Assembly: GCA_016190405.1 (NCBI GenBank)
Contig: JACPQO010000084.1
Location: 1-5,047 of the forward strand
Reading direction: 5' to 3'
Length of the DNA: 5,047 nucleotides
Origin: Chloroflexota bacterium
GTDB lineage: Bacteria; Chloroflexota; Dehalococcoidia; SM23-28-2; RBG-16-64-32
A program made the translations under genes and the position numbers. Below, piece after piece: positions 1 to 5,047 of this stretch; position 1 is the stretch's first letter; each line of letters begins with the position of its first letter. The notes below the pieces were generated by a model that saw only the letters and a list, made by a program, of their open reading frames with translations, was not told the origin of the DNA and did no database searches.

Positions 1-255
1 ATCCAGGTGTACGCGCCGGCGCCGCTGACCCTTGACACGAAGGCCGTAGAAATGACGGACAGCGGCGACGACGTGGTGAACACCGGCGCCATCACCAAGG
101 GCAGCGCCGATAACCCGCAGCGGGCCGTGCCCTACAGCCCGAAGAAAACGGCCCGATCGCCAGGCGAGCAACTTCGAGCAGGCGTCAATCCCCCCACCGG
201 GCCGCCCGCGCCGGCCGACCCCTCCCTCAACGACGTCGCGGGCGGCCCGGTTTGA
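1..255 (+). CDS. C-terminal end of an unrecognised protein (5' truncated)
   Basis: An open frame runs from the first base of the window to a TGA at 253-255, so 84 codons of a longer gene are visible. Third positions are mostly G or C, as in the real genes downstream, which supports the frame. The visible protein has no hydrophobic segment, no cysteine or histidine, and no motif I recognise. Its last 45 or so residues are rich in Pro, Ala and Gly (for example PPTGPPAPADPSLNDV) and look like a disordered tail. A GTG at 7 could be read as a start, but the frame stays open upstream of it, so it is more likely internal. The stop lies 26 bases before the next gene, so it probably belongs to the same transcript. 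No function is assigned. Confidence 0.6.
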   Translation: MQVYAPAPLTLDTKAVEMTDSGDDVVNTGAITKGSADNPQRAVPYSPKKTARSPGEQLRAGVNPPTGPPAPADPSLNDVAGGPV

Positions 256-281
256 CCTGTCGGGAAGAAAGGAGAGTCAAT

Positions 282-431
282 ATGGCGAAGGACCCGGTCT
301 GCGGGATGAACGTGGACGAGGCGAAGGCCGCCGCCACTTCCATCTATAACGGCAGGACCTACTACTTCTGCGCCACCGGCTGCAAGAAGGAGTTCGATCA
401 GAGCCCCGAGAAGTACGCGGGGAGCAGCTAG
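282..431 (+). CDS. Stand-alone YHS-domain metal-binding mini-protein
   Basis: This 49-residue protein is almost nothing but a YHS (TRASH-like) domain. It opens with DPVCGM (residues 4-9) and continues with GRTYYFCATGCKKEF (24-38) and the closing SPEKYAG. The three cysteines at 7, 30 and 34 are the family's usual metal-ligand positions. YHS domains occur alone or fused to copper-transporting P-type ATPases and metal-responsive proteins, and are thought to bind copper or other soft metals. There is no signal peptide, so it should be cytosolic, unlike its neighbours. The start is set by a good Shine-Dalgarno, AAAGGAG at 268-274, seven bases before the ATG. The stop is five bases before the next start. 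A role as a small copper chaperone or sensor is inferred from the family and the cupredoxin gene nearby; the metal is not shown by the sequence. Confidence 0.9.
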   Translation: MAKDPVCGMNVDEAKAAATSIYNGRTYYFCATGCKKEFDQSPEKYAGSS

Positions 432-436
432 CGCCC

Positions 437-1138
437 ATGCTGTCGCGACGAACACAGCTCCTGGCCGGCCTGGCCCTGGGCGCCCTGGGCGGCGTCATGA
501 TCGCCCGCCGCCTGTCGGCGCCGGCGGCCATGCCATACCTGCACGCCTGGCAGCGCGGGTTCGCGGCCAGGCGGGGCGCCGCCGAGGCGGCATCGCTGGC
601 CGCCCCCGCCCAGGCCAGATATGACGAGCTGATGGCGAGCGCCCCCTACTACCCGCAGCGCGCCCTGCGCTACCACCTGAAGCGGGCCATCCTGCCGGGC
701 CTGGCGCTGTACCAGACGTTGCGCGAGCACGGGTACGACGGCGAGGCGGCCCTGGCCGAGGTGCAATCCGTAGTCGGCGGCGCCGCCCTGCCGCTGCGCC
801 GGCTGGTGCCGCTCCTGGGCTGGCTTCCCAATTCCTTCGCCGCGTTTCGGGTCATCAACCGCTGGGTGCTGCGCCTGGGCTTCCCGGCCCAGGGGTGGGA
901 GATGGTCCCGGTGGAGGATAGCGACCGCTGTCTTGCCTTCGACATGCGCCGCTGCTTCTACCTGGACACGCTCACCGCCCAGGGGGCGCCGGAGCTGACG
1001 CCGGTATATTGTCAGGGGGACGACATCCTGTTCGAGGCGCTGCCGCCGTCCATCACCTGGGAGCGCACGATGACGATGGGGCGCGGCGGCGACCGCTGCG
1101 ATTTCCGCTGGTGCAGGAGGGACGATGGCGAACCTTAA
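437..1138 (+). CDS. Membrane-anchored ATC hydrolase-family protein
   Basis: The 233-residue product matches the L-2-amino-thiazoline-4-carboxylic acid hydrolase family in its C-terminal half: FDMRRCFYLDTL (169-180), GAPELTPVYCQGDD (183-196) and ERTMTMGRGGDRCDF (209-223). Conserved-looking Cys173, Cys192 and Cys221 with Asp196 and Asp222 are candidate active-site residues. The named enzyme opens the thiazoline ring in a bacterial route to L-cysteine, but most family members are uncharacterised and the substrate here is unknown. Residues 7-24 form a short hydrophobic segment after SRR and before ARR. This suggests an N-terminal anchor, with the orientation uncertain because both flanks are basic. 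A GGGGAG at 419-424, inside the end of the YHS gene, serves as ribosome binding site and suggests translational coupling. The 3' end overlaps the cupredoxin gene by 14 bases. Confidence 0.8.
   Translation: MLSRRTQLLAGLALGALGGVMIARRLSAPAAMPYLHAWQRGFAARRGAAEAASLAAPAQARYDELMASAPYYPQRALRYHLKRAILPGLALYQTLREHGYDGEAALAEVQSVVGGAALPLRRLVPLLGWLPNSFAAFRVINRWVLRLGFPAQGWEMVPVEDSDRCLAFDMRRCFYLDTLTAQGAPELTPVYCQGDDILFEALPPSITWERTMTMGRGGDRCDFRWCRRDDGEP
1115..1120 (+). promoter_or_regulatory. Ribosome binding site for the cupredoxin gene, inside the upstream gene
   Basis: AGGAGG, a full match to the Shine-Dalgarno core, lies four bases before the ATG at 1125, within the last codons of the ATC hydrolase-family gene. 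It fixes the cupredoxin start despite the 14-base overlap. It also implies that ribosomes finishing the upstream gene can reload here. Confidence 0.75.
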
Positions 1139-1571
1139 GGGTGCGACCGTGCGACGGTGGCTGCTGCCGGCAGCGGGCCTGCTGGCGCTGGCGACCCTGC
1201 TGGCAGCGGCCTGCGGCGGCGGGACGACGGACTCCGGCCAGGCACCGGCCCCTACTACCTTCGACATCTCCCTGGCCGACAGCCCCTCGGGCGGCGGCTC
1301 CGCGGCAGAGTTCCAGCCGAAGGAGTTTACGGTTGAGGCGGGACAGAGGGTGACCTTCAACATCACCAACGCGGGGCAGGCGGTCCATACTATGCGCATC
1401 GCCGGGGGCGACAATGAGTACGGGACCGGCGATGACGGCGTGGCCGAGCCCTACACGGTCTACGCCAGCCAGAGGGCGGTACTGACGTGGACCGCCCCCA
1501 AAGAGCCCGGTACGTACAACTTCCGCTGCGACTTTCACCTCGAGTCGGTGGGTACAGTGGTCGTGAAGTAG
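1125..1571 (+). CDS. Cupredoxin-fold (blue-copper-like) lipoprotein lacking the usual Met ligand
   Basis: This is a 148-residue exported lipoprotein. A basic start (residues 5-11) and a hydrophobic stretch lead to the lipobox LAAAC, with Cys30 as the lipidated residue, followed by a Gly/Ser/Pro linker. The cupredoxin domain covers about 46-148: FQPKEFTVEAGQRVTFNITN (63-82), then the N-terminal copper ligand His88 in AVHTMRI, and the C-terminal ligand loop NFRCDFHLESVG with Cys135 and His138. In typical members of this fold the loop reads C-x2-H-P-x2-M. Here the Pro is Leu and the Met position is Val142, so a standard type 1 site with axial Met is not formed by this loop. Residues 97-108 (NEYGTGDDGVAE) are an acidic Gly-rich insertion. 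It could be an electron carrier of raised potential, a copper chaperone, or a domain that has lost copper. The fold is secure and the redox role is inferred. Confidence 0.88.
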   Translation: MANLKGATVRRWLLPAAGLLALATLLAAACGGGTTDSGQAPAPTTFDISLADSPSGGGSAAEFQPKEFTVEAGQRVTFNITNAGQAVHTMRIAGGDNEYGTGDDGVAEPYTVYASQRAVLTWTAPKEPGTYNFRCDFHLESVGTVVVK

Positions 1572-1641
1572 CCGGCATATGGGAGGGCACGCTGAGCGGA
1601 AAGAGGCGCGGAACGCCGGGAGCCCCCGGGCGCTGCCTGGC

Positions 1642-2094
1642 ATGGCGTTGACCCCTCCGGCCTGGCGATGGGCGCTCCTGACGGCTGTCGTGGCAACGGC
1701 GCTGGCGGTGCTTGCCGCGGCCTGCGGCGGAGCCGGCGCCCCTGTCAGCGGCCCCAAGCTCGTCCTGGACGGCGACTCCTTCGAGATGGGGGACATCAAG
1801 GTGGACCAGATAATGCAGCGTTCCGTGGAGTTCCGCAACGGGGGCAGCGAACCGCTTGAGGTGTCCATCGTCAAGGTGCGGCCGGCGCCGGGCGCCGCCT
1901 GCGGCTGCGGCGTCGAGGGGTATCAGGTCAGGCCCTCAACGGTGGCCCCGGGGGCCAGCGGAGAGCTGGTCTTCACGCTGAAAGTGCCCAAGGGTATGGA
2001 GAGCATGCAGGACAAGATGCTGGCGGAGCTGGCGTCCAATGATCCATCCAATCCTACGAAGGTGATCACCCTCATCTTCAACATGTCGCCGTAG
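1642..2094 (+). CDS. DUF1573-family lipoprotein
   Basis: The product is a surface lipoprotein: a short N-terminus with RW, a hydrophobic core, then lipobox LAAAC with the lipidated Cys at residue 28. The mature part fits DUF1573, an immunoglobulin-like domain of unknown function. It has FEMGDIKVDQ near its start, VEFRNGGSEPLEV in the middle, the family's C-x-C motif as AACGCG (Cys87 and Cys89), and the closing VAPGASGELVFTL. I chose ATG 1642 because it gives a normal-length signal peptide. An in-frame ATG at 1579 would add 21 polar residues and sits seven bases after the previous stop. Neither start has a clear Shine-Dalgarno. The signal peptide end and CGG linker resemble those of the cupredoxin gene. 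DUF1573 proteins in other bacteria often sit by redoxins, as here, but no biochemical role is established. Confidence 0.82.
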   Translation: MALTPPAWRWALLTAVVATALAVLAAACGGAGAPVSGPKLVLDGDSFEMGDIKVDQIMQRSVEFRNGGSEPLEVSIVKVRPAPGAACGCGVEGYQVRPSTVAPGASGELVFTLKVPKGMESMQDKMLAELASNDPSNPTKVITLIFNMSP

Positions 2095-2116
2095 GTGGTC
2101 CGGGAAAGGGGGTTCT

Positions 2117-2746
2117 ATGGTCAAGAGGAAACGCAAGTCGGGAGAGCCCTGGTGGCGAAAGCGGAAGGTGGTGCGCCGCCTGGCGCTCCTGGCCGGCGCG
2201 CTAGTGGCAGCGGCCGGACTCACCGCCTGGGCGTTGGTGCCGCGCGGCGGCGGTGGCGGCGACACCCAATACCTGCGAGAGCCGGCGCCGCCCTTCACCC
2301 TGCCCACCATCGCCGGGGACGAGGTCTCGCTGGCCGACCATCTGGGACAGCACAATCTCTTGCTCTTCTTCAACGAGGGCATCGGCTGTGGGCCCTGCTT
2401 CGACCAGGTCGTCGATCTGGAGGCAGACTGGGAGCGGTTCAAAGCCTTGGACCTGGAGCTGGTGAGCATCATGGTCGACCCCCTCCCGGAACTGAAGTCA
2501 TGGGCCGCGGACTACGGCATCACCACCGTTGTGGCCTCCGACGAGTCAAAGAGCGTGCCCAACGCCTACGATGCCATGGAGGCCAGCATGCACCCCGGGG
2601 CCAAGCCGGGACACACCTTCGTCCTGGTGAACAAGGAAGGACAGATCATCTGGCGCAGGGACTGGATCGGCCACGGCCAGGCCATGTACTACGAGGTGGA
2701 CGAGATTTACAAGGACGTTGCCGACTGGCTAGAGCGCGCCGGCTAG
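2117..2746 (+). CDS. Membrane-anchored thioredoxin-fold protein (redoxin / AhpC-TSA type) with CGPC site
   Basis: This 209-residue protein starts with a very basic cytosolic segment (residues 3-21, rich in Lys/Arg), then one membrane helix at about 21-41, a Gly linker, and a thioredoxin-fold domain outside the membrane. EPAPPFTLPTIAGDEVSLAD (55-74) is the usual redoxin opening. LLLFFNEGIGCGPCFDQ carries the redox pair Cys91 and Cys94. GHTFVLVNKEGQIIWRRDW (165-183) is the closing strand pair, with His166 where thioredoxins have the cis-Pro. Aligned to peroxiredoxins, Cys94 falls at the peroxidatic position, but the Pro and Thr of the PxxxTxxC motif are Glu87 and Cys91. A thiol-disulfide oxidoreductase is therefore more likely than a peroxidase. 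Its targets could be the Cys-bearing cupredoxin or DUF1573 lipoproteins. The run of A and G at 2105-2112 (AAAGGGGG) is the ribosome binding site. Confidence 0.85.
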   Translation: MVKRKRKSGEPWWRKRKVVRRLALLAGALVAAAGLTAWALVPRGGGGGDTQYLREPAPPFTLPTIAGDEVSLADHLGQHNLLLFFNEGIGCGPCFDQVVDLEADWERFKALDLELVSIMVDPLPELKSWAADYGITTVVASDESKSVPNAYDAMEASMHPGAKPGHTFVLVNKEGQIIWRRDWIGHGQAMYYEVDEIYKDVADWLERAG

Positions 2747-2748
2747 CC

Positions 2749-3972
2749 CTAGTACCAGTCGTTGCAATAGGGGGGATAGGTCACGGCGAAGGCGGCAGCC
2801 ATCTCCTCGATGGCTTCGTCCCGGCTGACGGTGAGCAGACCGACGCCGGCGGCGACATCGGGCCGCAGGTGGCCGGTGAAGATGGGCGCCAGGGCGTTGG
2901 CCGTCAGCTCGACGTCGGGAGCGGCGTCCGTCCGCTCGGCGCGCATGCGCCCCTCCAGCGCCTCGACGCGCCAGGCGCCTTCGTTCCAGGGGGCAGTCCC
3001 GTCGGCGATGCGCATGGTGAAATCGATGGAGCCATCGCCGCAGTAGGGCCGCATGGCGATGGCCCGCTCCACATCGACGATGCGGAGCATGGCGCCCTGG
3101 CCGCGACTGATCTGGACCTTCCAGGGGTCCTGCACCAGGTCGGGGAACGGGTCGTCCGGAGCGACCTCGACCACCACCAGCGAGGCCAGGTCGTGGGTAA
3201 GGAGGTGCCGCCAGAGGCCGAGATAGGCGTCCCCGTTCAACGCCACGAAGTCCCGCACATTGATCAGGTGCCCGGGAAATGTTCCCTCTCTTGGCAGGAG
3301 CTGGTGAAGGTACACGATGTAGCCCCCGTCCTGGCCGCTGGGGTCGACCCAGACGAGCGCCTCGCTGTCCGTGCGCTCGCCCGAATCCTCGTAGTGGCGC
3401 AGCACCGCCTCGCGCCACCACGGCTCCACGCGGTGGAGCGGTCCGTTGCGGGGGCCGGCCCACTCGCGGAAGATGCGGTCCAGGCGCTGCCAGTCGTCCG
3501 GGATCACGGACTCCAGCCGTCCCGGCGCGCCCTGGAAGCGCAGGGCGATGTCCTTGGGCCGGAACTCGTAGCGCTTCCGGCCTTCGGCCCGCTCCCAGCC
3601 GTAGCGGGTGTACAGGGAGTCGTGCGGGGTGTGCAGCCCGGACATCGCCTGGCCCTGGTCGCGCATCCGCTCCAGGGACAGGCGCAGGAGGCGGCCCACG
3701 TGGCCCTGGCGGCGGTATTCGGCCAGGCAGGCCACGGGCCCCACACGGCCGAAGGGGATGGAGCCGCCGTTGATGCGGCGCGCCCCGGGGATCGTGCGGG
3801 CATCGGCAACCAGGCGGCCGTCCACGAAGGCGGCCACCGTCCATTCCGGCGGAAAGAAGCGGCGCGTCATCTCCACCCGCTCGGGGGTGGGTTTGCCGTA
3901 GAAGGCCACGGCCTCCAGGTGGGCGGCCTGCTCGATGTCTTCGGACTGGAGGGGACGGTAGTCGACGTTCAT
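2749..3972 (-). CDS. Eis-family GNAT N-acetyltransferase
   Basis: The 407-residue product has the length and layout of the Eis family: an N-terminal GNAT domain, a second GNAT-like domain, and a C-terminal SCP2-like domain (about 300-407). The acetyl-CoA loop is seen as EYRRQGHVGRLL (85-96), preceded by strand GRVGPVACL. Tyr121 in SLYTRYGW matches the general-acid Tyr of mycobacterial Eis (Tyr126). The chain ends in CNDWY, an aromatic residue whose free carboxylate would fit the base role of the terminal Phe in Eis. Family members acetylate amines such as aminoglycosides or lysines; the natural substrate here is unknown. I chose ATG 3972 over ATG 4050 because the promoter at 4003-4032 lies inside the longer version and MNVDYRPL is a normal GNAT opening. 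There is no clear Shine-Dalgarno. The gene converges on the redoxin gene. Confidence 0.85.
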   Translation of the reverse strand: MNVDYRPLQSEDIEQAAHLEAVAFYGKPTPERVEMTRRFFPPEWTVAAFVDGRLVADARTIPGARRINGGSIPFGRVGPVACLAEYRRQGHVGRLLRLSLERMRDQGQAMSGLHTPHDSLYTRYGWERAEGRKRYEFRPKDIALRFQGAPGRLESVIPDDWQRLDRIFREWAGPRNGPLHRVEPWWREAVLRHYEDSGERTDSEALVWVDPSGQDGGYIVYLHQLLPREGTFPGHLINVRDFVALNGDAYLGLWRHLLTHDLASLVVVEVAPDDPFPDLVQDPWKVQISRGQGAMLRIVDVERAIAMRPYCGDGSIDFTMRIADGTAPWNEGAWRVEALEGRMRAERTDAAPDVELTANALAPIFTGHLRPDVAAGVGLLTVSRDEAIEEMAAAFAVTYPPYCNDWY

Positions 3973-4002
3973 GGCGTTAGGAAAGGCAGCCGAACGAAGT
4001 AG

Positions 4003-4032
4003 ATTGTCTCGCGAAGCGGGCGCGTGTGTCAA
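4003..4032 (-). promoter_or_regulatory. Sigma-70-like promoter of the Eis-like gene
   Basis: On the minus strand a perfect TTGACA (4027-4032) is followed after 18 bases by GACAAT (4003-4008), a four-of-six match to TATAAT. Transcription would start near 3996, giving a leader of about 24 bases before the ATG at 3972. It is the best promoter match I found in the window, and it rules against the upstream start at 4050. Confidence 0.55.
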
Positions 4033-4084
4033 AGGACAAGTGGAGCACATCGTTCCGTCATCGCTCCGCCCATGTGTCGACTGG

Positions 4085-4097
4085 GCTCAACATGAGC
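4085..4097. repeat. Short inverted repeat in the divergent intergenic region
   Basis: GCTCA and TGAGC form perfect five-base arms around the three bases ACA. The site lies between the two divergent promoters. It could be a regulator binding site or a chance palindrome; the arms are too short to decide. Confidence 0.2.
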
Positions 4098-4181
4098 GGG
4101 AAGGACCGCTGCACCGACAGGCGCAAGGATGGTTTGAGGCTCATCCCAGTCATGTCCCGCCAGGCTAACGTCTCCTGTGTG

Positions 4182-4187
4182 TAGAAT
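4182..4187 (+). promoter_or_regulatory. Candidate -10 element of murT, consistent with a leaderless transcript
   Basis: TAGAAT (five of six matches to TATAAT) ends nine bases before the murT ATG. Transcription would begin at or within a few bases of the start codon, so no leader would exist. This agrees with the absence of any Shine-Dalgarno before 4197. No convincing -35 is seen at 16-18 bases spacing, which keeps this a moderate call. The TAG inside it is also the in-frame stop that limits murT upstream. Confidence 0.4.
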
Positions 4188-4196
4188 GGCCGTGAG

Positions 4197-5047
4197 ATGA
4201 GACGCATCGCCGCCATAGCCGCCGCCAAGGGCGCCGCCGCCCTCAGCCGCGGGCTGCGGCTCGGCGGCGGCACGGCCCTGCCCGGCCTGGTGGCCGAGCG
4301 GATCGACCCGGCCATCGTGCCGGAGATGGCGGGCCGGCTGGGGCAGGGCAGCGTGCTGGTCACCGGCACCAACGGCAAGACGACTACGGCGCGGCTGCTG
4401 CGCAACATGCTGGAGGCGGCCGGATTGAGGCCGGTGGCCAACCGGGCCGGCTCCAACCTGATGCGGGGCATCGCCGCCGCCCTGGTGGAGTCGGCGCGGG
4501 TGACGGGGGAGTTCACCGGCGCCAGGCGCCGCCTGGGCGTGTTCGAGGTGGACGAGGCGACGTTGCCGGAAGCGGCGGCAGCGCTCCAGCCCCGGGCGGT
4601 CGCCTTCACCAACCTGTTCCGCGACCAGCTCGACCGCTACGGCGAGGTGGAGCACGTGGCCGCCCTCTGGCGAGAGGCCGTGCAAGCGCTGCCGGAGCGA
4701 GCGGCCCTGGTGCTCAACGCGGACGACCCGTCCATCGCCTCCCTGGCCCAGGCAGCGAAGGGACCCGTGATCTTCTACGGGCTGGAGGATACCGCCTGGA
4801 GCGTGGAAGGACTGGAACACGCCGCCGACGCCCGCTGGTGCTCCGGGTGCGGCTCGGAGCTCTCCTACGCGGCGGTGTTCTACGGCCACCTAGGGCACTG
4901 GCGCTGCTCCGGCTGCGGGCTGGCCCGGCCCGCGCCGGCGGTGACCTGTCCGCGGCTAGAGGACGACCGGCAAGGGCTGCGCCTGACGATCGCCCTGCCC
5001 GGCGGCGAGGTGAGCGGCCGGCTGCCGCTCATGGGGCTGTACAACGC
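4197..5047 (+). CDS. murT: MurT, Mur-ligase-like subunit of lipid II isoglutaminyl synthase (3' truncated)
   Basis: The first 283 codons of the gene are present and the frame is open at the window edge; family members are usually about 410-460 residues. The Mur ligase centre has the P-loop TGTNGKTTT (56-64), NRAGSN (82-87), EVDEATLP (117-124), FTNLFRDQLDRYGE (137-150) and LNADDP (173-178). A four-cysteine zinc ribbon inserted in the ATPase domain, Cys215/218 and Cys237/240, separates MurT from ordinary MurC-F ligases. The visible part ends in GLYN, where the C-terminal ligase domain (DUF1727) normally follows. With the glutaminase GatD, MurT amidates the D-Glu of the peptidoglycan stem on lipid II to D-isoglutamine, using ATP, in the cytosol. 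ATG 4197 is the first start after an in-frame stop at 4182. gatD is usually adjacent and is expected beyond the window. Confidence 0.93.
   Translation, partial: MRRIAAIAAAKGAAALSRGLRLGGGTALPGLVAERIDPAIVPEMAGRLGQGSVLVTGTNGKTTTARLLRNMLEAAGLRPVANRAGSNLMRGIAAALVESARVTGEFTGARRRLGVFEVDEATLPEAAAALQPRAVAFTNLFRDQLDRYGEVEHVAALWREAVQALPERAALVLNADDPSIASLAQAAKGPVIFYGLEDTAWSVEGLEHAADARWCSGCGSELSYAAVFYGHLGHWRCSGCGLARPAPAVTCPRLEDDRQGLRLTIALPGGEVSGRLPLMGLYN

Noticed and set aside
32..37. TTGACA in the first partial gene, considered as a -35 box
   Set aside because: No -10-like hexamer lies 16-18 bases downstream, and it is within coding sequence.
428..1414. A 328-codon minus-strand open frame opposite the ATC hydrolase-like and cupredoxin genes
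   Set aside because: The product is compositionally odd (Ala, Arg, Gln, His) and matches no family, while the plus strand holds two recognisable genes.
1616..1629. Hairpin CCGGG-AGCC-CCCGG before the DUF1573 start, considered as a terminator
   Set aside because: The stem has only five pairs and no T-run follows, and the genes on both sides look co-transcribed.
1206..1730. A 14-base identical stretch (GCGGCCTGCGGCGG) at 1206-1219 and 1717-1730, considered as a direct repeat
   Set aside because: Both copies encode the lipobox and following glycines, so the match is explained by shared function and GC-rich codon choice.
2095..4002. A 635-codon plus-strand open frame across the redoxin and Eis-like genes
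   Set aside because: It overlaps two well-supported genes in another frame and on the opposite strand. Its product is low-complexity Gly/Arg/Ala/His with no recognisable domain, as expected for a shadow frame in GC-rich DNA.
3973..4050. Extended Eis-like start at ATG 4050 (26 extra residues)
   Set aside because: The extension would cover the TTGACA/GACAAT promoter, its residues do not look like a GNAT N-terminus, and MNVDYRPL at 3972 does.
3971..4168. A 65-codon plus-strand open frame in the divergent intergenic region
   Set aside because: It has no ribosome binding site, no domain, and covers the opposite-strand promoter; its codon use does not resemble the real genes.
4029..4889. A 286-codon minus-strand open frame opposite murT
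   Set aside because: The plus strand encodes clear MurT motifs throughout; the antisense product is rich in His/Gly/Gln and has no domain.

Overview
The window is strongly GC-rich, with G/C at most third codon positions, and its genes are tightly packed. It suggests a high-GC bacterium with a simple or monoderm-like envelope. The evidence is two lipoproteins with the Cys-Gly-Gly tail common in Chloroflexota and Actinomycetota, an Eis-type acetyltransferase, and a MurT-type ligase. Chloroflexota is my best guess, but it is an inference from gene content, not from a marker gene.

Region 1 (1-2746, plus strand) is a run of six genes in one direction with gaps or overlaps of 0 to 70 bases, probably one operon. 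It opens with the C-terminal end of an unrecognised gene. Then come a 49-residue YHS-domain metal-binding protein, an N-terminally anchored member of the L-2-amino-thiazoline-4-carboxylate (ATC) hydrolase family, a cupredoxin-fold lipoprotein, a DUF1573 lipoprotein and a membrane-anchored thioredoxin-fold protein with a CGPC site. Four of the five complete proteins carry an N-terminal export or anchor signal. Several have Cys/His groups suited to metal or thiol chemistry. The natural reading is a cell-surface copper/thiol redox module, but its substrate or client is unknown.

Region 2 (2749-3972, minus strand) is a complete GNAT acetyltransferase of the Eis family. It converges on the redoxin gene with only two bases between the stop codons. 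A good sigma-70-like promoter at 4003-4032 fixes its start at 3972.

Region 3 (3973-4196) is a 224-base divergent intergenic region. It holds the Eis-like promoter, a small inverted repeat, and a -10-like hexamer placed so that the gene to its right would have a leaderless transcript.

Region 4 (4197-5047, plus strand) is the first 283 codons of murT, the Mur-ligase-like subunit of the lipid II isoglutaminyl synthase MurT-GatD. The gene runs off the window. A gatD partner would be expected just beyond the edge. No RNA genes, mobile elements or CRISPR arrays were seen.
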